NCBI RefSeq assembly: GCF_020889685.1
Contig: NZ_JACMYO010000002.1
Location: forward strand, 62,001-126,000
DNA from: Bradyrhizobium oropedii
GTDB taxonomy: Bacteria; Pseudomonadota; Alphaproteobacteria; Rhizobiales; Xanthobacteraceae
Direction of reading: 5' to 3'
DNA: 64,000 nucleotides
This document shows, piece by piece, positions 34,359 to 46,087 of the stretch. Below the pieces are notes generated by a model. It was not told where the DNA came from and ran no database searches. It saw only the letters and a program-made list of their open reading frames with translations. The first letter of the stretch is position 1. Each line of letters opens with the position of its first letter. Both the position numbers and the translations under genes were made by a program.

Positions 34359-35336
34359 CTACAGTCTTCGGAACCAGCGCTTAATCGCCTCGGCCGGCAC
34401 CGTCATGGCCGCGACGCCGGCCATGACCAGCACAAGGCCGAGCGCGAGGTTCGACGGCACGGATTCGCCGAGCAGGATCACCGACAGCGCGACGCCGATC
34501 GGGATGCGCAGATAGCCCTGCGCGTTCGTGGTGAGGGTGCCGAGCCGCGTCAGGCACATGTAGAACAGCATCAGGCCGAAGGCGCTGGAGAAGATGCCCA
34601 TCACGACGGTGGCGACCAGCGCCTGCGGCGTCGGGTGCAGTGTCCAGGGATGGTCGACGATCAGGGCGACCGGCAGCAGCACGGTGCCGCCGAACAGCAG
34701 CGAGCCGGCCGCCACCACCATCGGATCGTAATCCGACAGCCGAAGCCCGAAGATCGTCGCGCAGGCGAACGAGATGGTGGCCAGCAGGATCGCGATCTCG
34801 GCGACAATCTCCTTGCCGAAGCCCGAGAGCGCGTCGAGGCCGATGATCGCGATCGTGCCGGCGAGACCGAGGATCGCGCCGGCGAGTTTAAGCATCGAGG
34901 CCGGCTCGTGCCGCGTAATCGCCCAGGTGATCAGGAAGGCGAAGATCGGTGTCGTCGAGGCCAGCACCACGGTGTTGGACGCCGGCACGTAAAGCTGCGC
35001 CCAGGTGATTACCAGGAACGGGATCGTCGAGTTGATGGTCTGCTGGAAGGCGAACAGCTTCCAGGCCTTGATGTCGGTCGGGATGCGGATGCCGCGGATG
35101 CGTAAGACAACGAGCAGGAACAAGGCCGCCACCAGTGAGCGCGCCGAGATGAAGGTGACCGGCGGGATCGAGCCGAGTCCGATCTTGGTTAGCGGATAGG
35201 TCGAACTCCAGCAGCAGGCGAGCGCCAGCAGCAGCGCATAGTCGCGCCAGCCGCGCGCGCCCGGCGCTGACGTGGACGGAGTGGGCGTGATCGCGGGCGC
35301 CGTTACGCCGCCCGTGTTCGCTGTGCTCTTCGGCAC
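34359..35336 (-). CDS. EamA/DMT-family transporter
   Basis: A 325-residue inner-membrane exporter of the drug/metabolite family with ten predicted helices and the usual duplication (two EamA units, about 35-165 and 180-310). A GTG start at 35336 with GGAG before it is preferred; the open frame runs up to 35516 but adds a basic non-membrane leader. Typical members export amino acids or other small metabolites; the substrate is unknown. It is downstream of the divergent HxlR/GST pair on the same strand as HxlR. Confidence 0.85.
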   Translation of the reverse strand: MPKSTANTGGVTAPAITPTPSTSAPGARGWRDYALLLALACCWSSTYPLTKIGLGSIPPVTFISARSLVAALFLLVVLRIRGIRIPTDIKAWKLFAFQQTINSTIPFLVITWAQLYVPASNTVVLASTTPIFAFLITWAITRHEPASMLKLAGAILGLAGTIAIIGLDALSGFGKEIVAEIAILLATISFACATIFGLRLSDYDPMVVAAGSLLFGGTVLLPVALIVDHPWTLHPTPQALVATVVMGIFSSAFGLMLFYMCLTRLGTLTTNAQGYLRIPIGVALSVILLGESVPSNLALGLVLVMAGVAAMTVPAEAIKRWFRRL

Positions 35337-35431
35337 CTTGATGTGGCTCCCCGCGCGTTGGCGCGCAAGGAAACTGATACTTCGGGACCTCGGTGGAGGC
35401 CAGAGCCAAGTTTTGCGGCGCGTTGCGCGGT

Positions 35432-35806
35432 TCAATCCCGTAATACGGTATTTGACACGACCGGTTCGGCACCTGCGGAGCTCGAATGTCCGCCGCCATC
35501 CGACGTCGTTTCCCACCAGTAGCCGAGCGCGTCGATCAGCGGCACCAGCCGGTGGCCGCCCGGCGTGAGCTGGTATTCGACGCGCAGGGGATAACCTCCG
35601 AATTCGGTGCGCTCGACGATACCGGCGTCCTCCAGCTTGCGAAGCTCGAGGCTGAGCATCTTGTGCGAGATGGTCGGGTTGTCCCGGCGCAGGTCGCTGA
35701 AGCGCTTGGTGCCCTGCTTCAGATAGTAGATCAGAAGCGTCGGCCAGCGGCCGCTCAGGAGCTGCATGACCTCTTCGATCGGGCAGCGGGAGACGAGAGA
35801 TTTCAT
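35432..35806 (-). CDS. HxlR-family regulator
   Basis: A 124-residue winged helix-turn-helix regulator. It starts MKSLVSRCPIEEVMQLLSGRW with the conserved Cys8 at the start of the DNA-binding fold, then RFSDLRRD, ISHKMLSLELRKLEDAGIVER and YQLTPGG. Members sense electrophiles or oxidants through this Cys. It is divergent from a glutathione S-transferase gene, which fits such a signal. The short gap holds GTTAC(10)GTAA at 35818-35836, the probable operator. Confidence 0.92.
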   Translation of the reverse strand: MKSLVSRCPIEEVMQLLSGRWPTLLIYYLKQGTKRFSDLRRDNPTISHKMLSLELRKLEDAGIVERTEFGGYPLRVEYQLTPGGHRLVPLIDALGYWWETTSDGGGHSSSAGAEPVVSNTVLRD

Positions 35807-35817
35807 GGCGCCTCGTG

Positions 35818-35836
35818 GTTACAAAAAGGTGCGTAA
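35818..35836. promoter_or_regulatory. Probable HxlR operator
   Basis: GTTAC and GTAA form an inverted pair ten bases apart, the type of dyad HxlR proteins bind, lying just before the regulator start and in the gap shared with the GST gene. Binding is inferred from position and shape. Confidence 0.45.
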
Positions 35837-35913
35837 TTTACTTCACCGATGTGGCGAATAGGGTCCGGCTCCGCTGCGCAGCGTGATCGTCTGACATCAC
35901 CGGAGACCACATC

Positions 35914-36627
35914 ATGGAACCTATCCTTATCTATGGCTTCCCGTTGGGAAGCTCCATGGGGCTCGTCGCAGCCCTCGAATGGCTGCGCAAGCCCTATCGC
36001 CTTTGCCGCGTCGACATGCTCGGCGAAATGCGAGATCCGTCCTATGCGCGGATCAACCCGCGGCACGAGACGCCGGCCTTCGTCACGGACCAGGGCAGGG
36101 TGCTGACGGAGAACATGGCGATCGCAGCTTGGCTCGAGGCCCGCGACACCGAGCGCCGCATCAGCTTCGACCTGTTGTCGCCGCAGGCCGACCGCATGCA
36201 TCAACTGATGGCCTTCGTGAACACCGGCTTCACCGCCGCGTTCAGTCCGCTGTGGGCGGCGCTGGAGATGCAGACGCCGAATCCCGCGATGCAGTCTGCG
36301 CTGCGGGAGTGGGGAAAGGGCAGCGTTCTGCAACGGCACGACAGGCTCGAGGAACTGATCGGCGATGCGCCGTTCCTGCTCGGCGACCACCCGACATTGG
36401 CGGATGGGCTGCTGATCGGTGTCGCGCGCTGGCTCGATTTTCACGCTGTCGCCGACCGCAATCGCTGGCCGAAACTGGCCGGACTTCGCGCACGATTGGA
36501 GGCCGATCCGGCCGTGATCTACGCGACGGCGCTGGAGTCGGGCGAGAGTAGCCCCGGGACAGGCGCCTGTGTCGGTCATGTTCGGCTTGCTGAGGTGATC
36601 GATCGCTTCGGCGCGCCGACTGCGTGA
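35914..36627 (+). CDS. Glutathione S-transferase family protein
   Basis: A 237-residue protein with a thioredoxin-like N-terminal domain (ILIYGFPLGSSMGLVAALEW, then ETPAFVTDQGRVLTENMAIAAWLE with the cis-Pro and Glu-Asn that hold glutathione) and an all-helical C-terminal domain (LLGDHPTLADGLLIG). It conjugates or reduces electrophilic compounds with glutathione. The exact class is unclear. It is divergent from HxlR, the probable regulator. The last 25 residues or so extend past the usual end of the fold. Confidence 0.85.
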   Translation: MEPILIYGFPLGSSMGLVAALEWLRKPYRLCRVDMLGEMRDPSYARINPRHETPAFVTDQGRVLTENMAIAAWLEARDTERRISFDLLSPQADRMHQLMAFVNTGFTAAFSPLWAALEMQTPNPAMQSALREWGKGSVLQRHDRLEELIGDAPFLLGDHPTLADGLLIGVARWLDFHAVADRNRWPKLAGLRARLEADPAVIYATALESGESSPGTGACVGHVRLAEVIDRFGAPTA

Positions 36628-36754
36628 GGATTGCCGGCCGTGACCGGGCTGAGCACCGGATCACGGCAGCGGATGGGTGATGGCAGACGGCGCCCAGGCG
36701 TGAGCCTGAGCGCCGTCTCGGCCTGAAATCCTGGCGCAAGTTGTGGCGCAGGAC

Positions 36755-38989
36755 CTAGCGCAGCACCTCGCTCAGCACCTCGCCATCGACCTGGTGCGGT
36801 GTCGCGCCCAGCATCCGGATGACGGTCGGCGCCACGTCGATATTGCGCATGTGCCGCACTACGGCGTCCTTCCGGATCTGCGGCCCCGCGGCGATGAAGG
36901 TCGCGCTCATCACCGGGAGCTCGGGGTCGTGACCGTGGGCGCCGTAGAAGTTCGGCATCGACAGCGCGGTGGTTGCCGAGTTGAACGGTGCGTCGCCCTG
37001 GCGCGCGACGCCCGGATTTTGCAAGCCGTCGAAATTGTAGCCGGGCGCCATCAGCGCGAACACGTCGCCATAGTCCTGGCCGACGCTCTTGCTGGTGCAT
37101 TGTCCGGTTCCGGCGTCGCATTGCAGCGGCCGGGTCTCGACGACGGTGAAGATGCGCTGATCCCTGAGCGAGTAGTTGAAGCGCGCATTGGGGTCGATCG
37201 CGTTCTTCACCGCATCGGTGATCTGCGCCACCAAAGCCCGGTAGGTCGCCAGATCGACGGTGCCGCCGAGCTCGCGGTTCTGCAGGTTGACGTAGATGTC
37301 GGCGGCAGGACCCGAGGTGCGGACCCCGACCTTGCTGGTGTCGATGCCGGCGTTGCGCAGGATGTTGGTGAGATTGACCGAGCTGTGGAACGGCGCGAAG
37401 CCGTGATCCGACACCACGACGACGTTGCTGTCGCGGCCGGCCGCATCGGCAATCTGCTTCACCGCCTTGTCGGCGGTCTGGTAGGCGAAGCGGATGTAGG
37501 ATGCGTAGCGCTTGACCTTGGCCGGATCCTGGTTGGCGCCGATCGAGTTCGGATCGGTCGGGTTGGTGCCCTGTCGCGGATCGGTCAGCAGGAACTGGTG
37601 CTCGGAGCCGTCGGGCTGCTCGATATAGACCATCACGAGGTCGGCGTCGGGATGGGTCTTGATCGCGCGCTCGCCGATATTGGCCTGGTAGCGCACGAAG
37701 GTCTTCACCATGTCCTCGTACATCGTCTCGATCTCGACGTCGGGGAAATTGGTGAAGCCCGGGCTCAGGCGCTCCGGAATGCGGAAATCGGCCTGCGGAC
37801 GCCAAAAGCCGATGTTGTTGTTGATGTCGTCGACATCGGCGAGCACCGGCGCGTTGCGCGGGATGTAGTTGGCGCCGTAGCGGGCGAAGCGCACCACCGA
37901 GAGATCGGGCGACAGCGCCGAGACGAAGTAGGCGGCACCGACCTTGGCGCCGCTGCCTTCGAAGAAGAACGGGGCGTTCTCGCCGCCGAACTTGACGTAG
38001 GCCGGCCCGGTCGAGGGCGCGTGGAACGGTCCCGCGGTGATGCCGCGGTTTTCGTCGAAGAACACCAGCGTGTCGTAGTTCACCTTGCGGTCATTGGTGG
38101 TATCGATTGCGGCGACGCGGATCGAATATTTGACGTCGAGCGTCGAGGCGCTGGTGCAGGTCGCGGTCGCCGCTGCGGAGCACGAGAATGTCTCGATCGG
38201 CGCCGAGGTCACCAGCACCGGGCTGAACGAGAAATGGCCGGCAGCCTGCAGCGCCGCGACGATGCCGGGATCGGCCGTGAAGTCGCTGCGCGACAGCGTG
38301 AAGCCCTGGGCTCCGATGCCGCCGAACGCGCCGAACGGCACCGTGAAGTCGGTCACGCGGGTGGGCTGCGCCGGCTGCACCACGGTCTTGTTGATGGAGA
38401 TGTCGGCGCCGTCGCCGCCGGGCCAGGTCGCGGTGACGACCTTCTTGCCCTGCTGCCGTAACTGCACCCACAAGGGCTGTGCCGTCGGGTGCGACGACGG
38501 CCCGAGCGGGCTTTCGCTGTAGCCGCCGATCGGCGCGGCAAAGCCGCTGATGCTGCTGGAGATCGGCCCGACGATCGGCTGGAACGTGTTCGATGGGATG
38601 TCGTTGTGAACCGCCGTCGAACCGGTCGCGATCGCAATATGCGAGACCGCGGTGAGCGAGGGTGACGCCGTCACGTTCTGCAACGCCACAGCGCCGCGGC
38701 GGCTGAGCCGGGCGAGGCCGCCGTCGCGCGGCAGCACGCCTTCCTCGATGAATTTCTGGATGAAATCGGGCTTGGCGCCGTCGAGCGAGATCATCACCAC
38801 GCGCGGCTTGCGACCATGATGGTCGCCGTCATGGTCTTGATCCTGATCTTGATCGTGACCGCGGGAATCGCCAGCGCCGCGATCACCATTGTCGCCGTCC
38901 TGGCCGGCGCGCGCAGGAATTGCAGTCCACGCCAGTGATGCGACAAGCGTCATCGCCGACGTGATGGAAACAAACGTCTTCAATTTCAT
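36755..38989 (-). CDS. Exported alkaline-phosphatase-superfamily phosphodiesterase
   Basis: A 744-residue secreted enzyme of the type I phosphodiesterase/nucleotide pyrophosphatase group. A signal peptide (residues 1-28) is followed by an Asp/His/Gly-rich linker (about 30-60) and then the catalytic core: VVMISLDGAKPDF with a metal-binding Asp, SLTAVSHIAIATGS with the nucleophile Thr, ADLVMVYIEQPDGSEHQF and VVVSDHGF with the second-metal residues, and GAHGHDPELPVMSATFIAAGP near the end. Substrates may be nucleotides or phosphodiesters outside the cytoplasm. It is a single gene, and no partner is evident. Confidence 0.88.
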   Translation of the reverse strand: MKLKTFVSITSAMTLVASLAWTAIPARAGQDGDNGDRGAGDSRGHDQDQDQDHDGDHHGRKPRVVMISLDGAKPDFIQKFIEEGVLPRDGGLARLSRRGAVALQNVTASPSLTAVSHIAIATGSTAVHNDIPSNTFQPIVGPISSSISGFAAPIGGYSESPLGPSSHPTAQPLWVQLRQQGKKVVTATWPGGDGADISINKTVVQPAQPTRVTDFTVPFGAFGGIGAQGFTLSRSDFTADPGIVAALQAAGHFSFSPVLVTSAPIETFSCSAAATATCTSASTLDVKYSIRVAAIDTTNDRKVNYDTLVFFDENRGITAGPFHAPSTGPAYVKFGGENAPFFFEGSGAKVGAAYFVSALSPDLSVVRFARYGANYIPRNAPVLADVDDINNNIGFWRPQADFRIPERLSPGFTNFPDVEIETMYEDMVKTFVRYQANIGERAIKTHPDADLVMVYIEQPDGSEHQFLLTDPRQGTNPTDPNSIGANQDPAKVKRYASYIRFAYQTADKAVKQIADAAGRDSNVVVVSDHGFAPFHSSVNLTNILRNAGIDTSKVGVRTSGPAADIYVNLQNRELGGTVDLATYRALVAQITDAVKNAIDPNARFNYSLRDQRIFTVVETRPLQCDAGTGQCTSKSVGQDYGDVFALMAPGYNFDGLQNPGVARQGDAPFNSATTALSMPNFYGAHGHDPELPVMSATFIAAGPQIRKDAVVRHMRNIDVAPTVIRMLGATPHQVDGEVLSEVLR

Positions 38990-39260
38990 GAGAATGCCCC
39001 AACATCGCTGCGCGAATGCACAAACGGAAACCGTTCAGCAATATTCAGGGGCTTGGCTGACGGGCATGTGACGCGTCCGCGACGCCGCGGCGACAGTGCG
39101 GCGTTGCGTCACAACTCGCGTTTGCGTTGCTTCACGCCAAGAACGCGCGTGAACACAATGAACTAACGCTCTGCTTTCGATGCAACCGGTGTCGATGTAA
39201 CGGCTGGATGACGACGCGTGTCCACAGAGCTCGCGTTTTCGAGCGAAGCGGCCGTGAACT

Positions 39261-39752
39261 TTACGCCGGCGTCTCCGTTGGCGCCTTCCGCTTCACCCGC
39301 TTGATGGTGCCGGAGAAGGTGAACAGCGGCCGCCCGGCCGATGTCAGCATGCCCCGCACGAAGATCAGCGACATGCCGGCACGGGTGACTTCCCCGGTGC
39401 ATTCGATCAGGTCGCCCTCGCGGGCCGCGTCGAGGAATTCCGAGGCGAACGACACCGTGACGCCGGGGCCCTGGAGCACCGAGCCGGCGAGCGCGAACAG
39501 GCAGTAATCCGCGAAGGTCATGAAGCAGCCGCCGTGGACGTTGCCACCGCCGTTGAGGTGCTTCTTGGCGACCCGGAACGCGCACGCGATGCGGCCGTTC
39601 TCGTCCATGCGATGGTAAAAGGGACCGGAATGGCTCTCGAAATTGTCCCGCGTCCAGGTCCGCCAGCCGGCGAATTCGCCCTCGGTTTCGACGTGCAGGT
39701 CGGGTCGGCGGTTGAATGCGGTCTCTAATGCGGTTTTGGCGCGCTCGTTCAC
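39261..39752 (-). CDS. PaaI-like hotdog thioesterase
   Basis: A 163-residue cytoplasmic acyl-CoA thioesterase of the hotdog fold. A GTG start is used. Key features are the central motif NGGGNVHGGCFMTFADY (His-Gly-Gly with Asp and Glu candidates around it), TVSFASEFLDAAREGDLIECTGEVTRAG, and FTFSGTIKRV. PaaI-type enzymes cleave aromatic or short-chain acyl-CoAs. A partial family A repeat (GCGTTTTCGAGCGAAG, 39233-39248) follows its stop, and purL starts beyond its promoter on the other strand. Confidence 0.85.
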   Translation of the reverse strand: MNERAKTALETAFNRRPDLHVETEGEFAGWRTWTRDNFESHSGPFYHRMDENGRIACAFRVAKKHLNGGGNVHGGCFMTFADYCLFALAGSVLQGPGVTVSFASEFLDAAREGDLIECTGEVTRAGMSLIFVRGMLTSAGRPLFTFSGTIKRVKRKAPTETPA

Positions 39753-39914
39753 GAAATTTGGCCTTCAATTGTCGGGTTCGGGTCCTTAAATCCGATCCAT
39801 CCCCATTGTGCAAATCCCGCACCCCGCGGCCAGCTGCCGCAAAGCTCTGGACAGGCCGAAAATGCCCCGTAAAAGGCCTTTTCGCCCCCGTTCGATCTAC
39901 CTATTAAGGGTCCT

Positions 39915-42134
<2,220 letters not shown>

Positions 42135-42178
42135 TCCGGGAGGATCAGGCGCTGCAACGTCAAGCGAACAGGAGCTCA

Positions 42179-42216
42179 ATAGCGCGATGACCCTGTCATC
42201 GCGCTATCGCTTTTTG
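42179..42216 (+). terminator. Intrinsic terminator of purL
   Basis: A perfect 12-base-pair stem, ATAGCGCGATGA (42179-42190) and TCATCGCGCTAT (42196-42207), with a 5-base loop and then a T run at 42210-42215. It is about 45 bases after the purL stop. Confidence 0.9.
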
Positions 42217-42232
42217 TTCAAGCACGATCGCT

Positions 42233-42493
42233 TCAGGTCGCGCCGCGGACCGCGCGCCAGGCAAAGATGATCACGCAGGCGCCGATGAAGCCGGCGACGA
42301 GATAGCTGATCCATCCTCCGCCGAGCGATACGCCGAGCAGACCCAACAGCCAGTTCGCCAGCGCGGCGCCGACGATGCCGAGGATGATATTCATGAAGAT
42401 GCCGGTTCCGGTCTTCATGAACATCTCGGCGAGCCAGCCGGCCAATCCGCCGACGATGATTGCGGCGATCCATCCAACTTGAGGGTCGTTCAT
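42233..42493 (-). CDS. GlsB/YeaQ-type stress membrane protein
   Basis: An 86-residue small membrane protein with three predicted helices and glycine-rich motifs typical of the transglycosylase-associated (YeaQ/YmgE) family: IIVGGLAGWLAEMFMKTGTGIFMNIILGI and GIVGAALANWLLGLLG. ATG 42493 is preferred to the upstream ATG at 42514. Such proteins are common stress-induced genes; the role is unclear. It faces purL across the terminator. Confidence 0.88.
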   Translation of the reverse strand: MNDPQVGWIAAIIVGGLAGWLAEMFMKTGTGIFMNIILGIVGAALANWLLGLLGVSLGGGWISYLVAGFIGACVIIFAWRAVRGAT

Positions 42494-42722
42494 CTCGGGA
42501 CTCCCTAGGGTCAAGCAGTCCGGCCAGCATATCTGAGAATCACGTCACTACATGTGACCAATGGCAGGTTGTGCGCAACTTGTCGCCGCGACCGGGCCGG
42601 CGGAATGCGCGCGTGAAGGCCCTGTCGGCCTTGACGGTCCGGAGTGCCATGTGATCTTGCTTGGCACGCTGGGGTTGTTTCGTTCGGGCTATCCCGTTCG
42701 TACCCGCCACTGGAGATGCAAG

Positions 42723-43295
42723 ATGCGGCGGGAAGGACTGGGGTCGTGGCGACGGAGGACGATCGCCGCTGCACCGATCATGCTGACGCTGATTGTCCTG
42801 ACAATGGGATTGTCGGCGCGGGCACAAGACGCCGTCCCGAGTGGAGCAGGAAAAGCAATTCCGGGCTCGCCTGCGTCCCGGGCCCCGAAGGCCGACCTTC
42901 CCCCACCACTCAACCTCGGAGGCGCTGCCGATCGACGCGGCGAGCCGAAATCGTCCCAATCCGACGGCAAATGGTCCGACAGGCGGCGCTGGTCTGGTTA
43001 CGCGTCAGCTCTCAACAAAACGGTGATGGACGCAGTAAACGCGAACAGCGCGGTCAAAACCGCACTCAGCTCCGACTACGTCGAATATGAACTGTGGATC
43101 GATCGGACCGGACGCGTCACGCGCGTCCGACCCATCAAGTCGCTCGGCGACAACGAGCTGGACGCCGCGCTGCGTGACGAAGTCCTCCTCAAGCTGAACC
43201 TCTCGGCGCCGGAGAGCGATATGCCCATGCCGGTCAAAGGGAAAACCGGGAAGATCAATGGCGGGTTTTGGTCGGGGATATCATTGAAGGACTGA
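42723..43295 (+). CDS. Exported protein with TonB-C-like domain
   Basis: A 190-residue secreted or membrane-anchored protein. The start ATG 42723 gives a basic N-terminal stretch followed by the hydrophobic signal IAAAPIMLTLIVLTMGLSARAQ; the open frame runs back to 42561. After a Pro-rich linker, residues 105-180 resemble the TonB C-terminal fold: VEYELWIDRTGRVTRVRPIKSLGDNELD. A real TonB would need an N-terminal membrane anchor with a proline-rich spacer, so this is TonB-like at best. Partners are not seen nearby. The function is uncertain. Confidence 0.65.
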   Translation: MRREGLGSWRRRTIAAAPIMLTLIVLTMGLSARAQDAVPSGAGKAIPGSPASRAPKADLPPPLNLGGAADRRGEPKSSQSDGKWSDRRRWSGYASALNKTVMDAVNANSAVKTALSSDYVEYELWIDRTGRVTRVRPIKSLGDNELDAALRDEVLLKLNLSAPESDMPMPVKGKTGKINGGFWSGISLKD

Positions 43296-43318
43296 GATCG
43301 GCGCCTGTCGAGGGGCGC

Positions 43319-43747
43319 TTACGGCGCTGTGCGCTTGCGCCTGCTTCGCCGTTCAGCGGCCGTGATCAGGATGCGCGGGCCCGGGCCCTGGGCACCGAGC
43401 CGGTCGTCGCCGTTGCGCAGCGGGCAATCGGTCACCGACAGGCAGCCGCAGCCGATGCAGTTGAACAGCTTGTCGCGGAGGTCAGTCAGATCGCTGATGC
43501 GCTGCTGCAGCGCTTCAGTCCAGGCGCGCATCGCGCGCTCCCATTCGCGCATGGTCGGGGCGCGATCGAGCGGGATCGCCGCGAAGGTCTGCCTGATCTC
43601 CTCCAAAGGAATCCCGGCGCGCTGCGCGATCCTGATGACAGCGATGCGTCGCAGCACGCCGCGCATGTAGCGCCGCTGATTGCCGCCGGTGCGCCGGCTC
43701 GCGATCAGCCCCTTGCTCTCGTAGAAGTGAAGGGTGGAAACGGCGAG
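43319..43747 (-). pseudogene. soxR: soxR remnant lacking the DNA-binding N terminus
   Basis: The sequence from about 43747 down to 43319 matches SoxR from the recognition helix region onward: VSTLHFYESKGLIASRRTGGNQRRY, the dimerisation helix, and an intact [2Fe-2S] cluster CIGCGCLSVTDC. The first 14 or so residues of SoxR, with the start and the first part of the helix-turn-helix (LTVGDVARRSG), are missing. The sequence ahead of VSTLHF is RND pump DNA read in reverse. The sensor domain is preserved, but a protein starting here could not bind DNA properly. No start codon with a ribosome site is found. Confidence 0.85.
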
Positions 43748-46084
43748 GACCGGCACCGGCGGCGGAGGCCTGGTGCGGCTCGGCGATGTCGCGACGCTCG
43801 AGATCGGCGGCGAGAATTACGATTCCAATGCGCGCGACAGCGGCAAGCCCACCGTCTATATCGCGGTGCAGCCGACCCCCGACGGCAACCCGCTGGAGAT
43901 CGTCGCCGCCACCGCGAAGGTGATCGAAGATCTCAATCGCGTGGCGCCGCCCGGATTGAAGGTCGCCGACGTCTTCAATATCGTGCACTTCGTCAAGGCC
44001 TCGATCTCAGAGGTTCAGCACGCGCTGGTCGAGGCAATCGCGATCGTCGTGGTGGTGATCCTGCTGTTCCTGGGATCGTTCCGTTCGGTGCTGATCCCGG
44101 TCGTCACCGTGCCGCTGTCGCTGGTCGGCACCGCCGCGATGATGCTGGCGCTCGGCTTCTCCATCAATTTGCTGACCCTGCTCGCGATGGTGCTGGCGAT
44201 CGGGCTCGTGGTCGACGACGCCATCGTCGTCGTGGAAAACATCCATCGCCACATCGAGGAAGGCCTGAAGCCGGGCGACGCGGCCCTGATCGGCGCGCGC
44301 GAGATCATTGGCCCCGTGATCGCGATGACGATCACGCTCGCCGCGGTCTATGCGCCGATCGGCCTGATGGGGGGACTGACCGGCAGCCTGTTCCGCGAGT
44401 TCGCCTTCACGCTTGCGGGCTCGGTGGTGGTCTCGGGCGTCATCGCGCTGACCTTGTCGCCGATGATGAGCGCGCAGCTTTTGGGCGAAGCGACCTCGCA
44501 CGGCCGGTTTGCCCGCTTCGTCGAGCACCAGTTCTCAAAGCTGTCGCGCGGCTACAGCAGACTCTTGGCTGCCACGCTCAAGATGCGTGCAGCGGTGCTG
44601 CTGGTGGCGTTCAGCGTGCTGGCGGCGATCGTGGTGCTGTTCCTCGGCAGCCAGCGCGAGCTCGCGCCGTCCGAGGACCAGGGCTATGTGTTCACCGTGC
44701 TCCGCAATATGCCAGCGTGGACTACACCACGCGCTCCTCCGACCAGATCGAGCAGCTGTTTCGCTCGTTTCCCGAATACCACGCGAGTTGGTTCATCAAC
44801 GGGACCGACGGGCAGAACCATGCCTTCGGCGGCATCACCCTGACCGATTGGGACAAGCGCAAGCGCTCCGCCAACGATATTCAGAACCAGCTCTACGGCA
44901 TGTCCTACGGCGTGCTCGGCGCCAGCGTGACGCCGTTCCAGCCGGCCGCGCTGCCGGCCGCGACCGGCGGCCTGCCGTTCCAGATGGTGGTGCGCTCGGC
45001 GGGCGATTTCTCGACCATCTATCAGGAGGTCGAGACGCTGAAGGGCGCCGCCTGGAAGAGCGGGCTGTTCGCCTTCGTCGACAGCGATCTGGCGTTCGAC
45101 AGTCCGACGGCGCGGATCACGATTGATCATGCCAAGGCCGCCGAGGCCGGCGTCAGCATGCAGACCATCGCCGACACGCTTGCCGTGCTGGTCGGCGAGA
45201 ACTACGTCAACCGCTTCAACTTCTTCGAACGCTCCTACGAGGTGATCCCGCAGGTGCGGCAGGCTGATCGGGTCACCCCCGAGGGGCTCGGAAACTTCAA
45301 CGTGCGCTTGAGCTCGGGGCAGATGTTCCCGCTGTCGACGGTGATCAAGGTCAACGTCAAGCCGGAGCCGAACCGGCTGCCGCAGTTCAATCAGATGAAC
45401 GCGGCGACGATCTCGGCCGTGCTCAAGCCCGGCGTCACCATGGGGCAGGCGGTGTCGTTCATGCAGGCGCAGCAGCTGTCGCCGGGCATGACCGTCGACT
45501 GGCTGTCGGACAGCCGGCAATATGTCCAGGAGGGCAACCGCCTGATCGTCACTTTCGGCATGGCGCTGATCGTGATCTTCCTGGTGCTGGCGGCGCAGTT
45601 CGAGAGCTTCCGCGATCCCCTGGTCATCATGGTGACGGTGCCGCTCGCGGTCTGCGGCGCGCTGCTGCCGTTGTATTTCGGCTTCACGACGCTGAACATC
45701 TACACCCAGATCGGCCTCGTCACCCTGATCGGGCTGATCTCCAAGCATGGCATCCTGATGGTGAGCTTTGCCAACGAGATCCAGCACCATGAAGGGCTCG
45801 ACCGGGTCGCCGCGATCCAGAAGGCCGCCGCGGTGCGCATGCGGCCGGTTCTGATGACGACGGCGGCGATGGTCGCGGGCCTTGCGCCGTTGCTTTATGC
45901 CGACGGCGCCGGTGCGGCGAGCCGCTTTGCCATCGGCATCGTCGTGGTGATGGGCATGCTGATCGGCACGCTGTTCACGCTGTTCGTGCTGCCGACCTTC
46001 TACATCCTGATCGCCCGCGACCACCGCGCAGCAAGCGCACCGCGGCTGGAAAGCGTGGCGGCCAGGGACGAGATCGCGGCGTGA
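43745..46084 (+). pseudogene. RND efflux pump gene, 5'-truncated and frameshifted
   Basis: This is the inner-membrane pump subunit of an HAE1-type RND exporter (AcrB/MexB/MexI family). The sequence begins inside the porter domain (VRLGDVATLEIGGENYDSNARD), so about 250 of about 1,035 residues are gone from the N terminus. The proton-relay VDDAIVVVENIHR is present. At about 44,710 the frame breaks: one frame carries ELAPSEDQGYVFTVL, while the continuation QYASVDYT lies in another frame, so a few bases (not a multiple of 3) were lost. The rest of the gene to the stop at 46084 is good. No adaptor or outer-membrane gene remains. Confidence 0.88.
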
Positions 46085-46087
46085 CCT

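Noticed and set aside
43268-43740. Plus-strand open frame joining into the RND gene upstream of the break
   Set aside because: The first part is antisense to the soxR remnant; it only looks continuous with the pump because no stop occurs in that frame. The pump homology begins at about 43,745.
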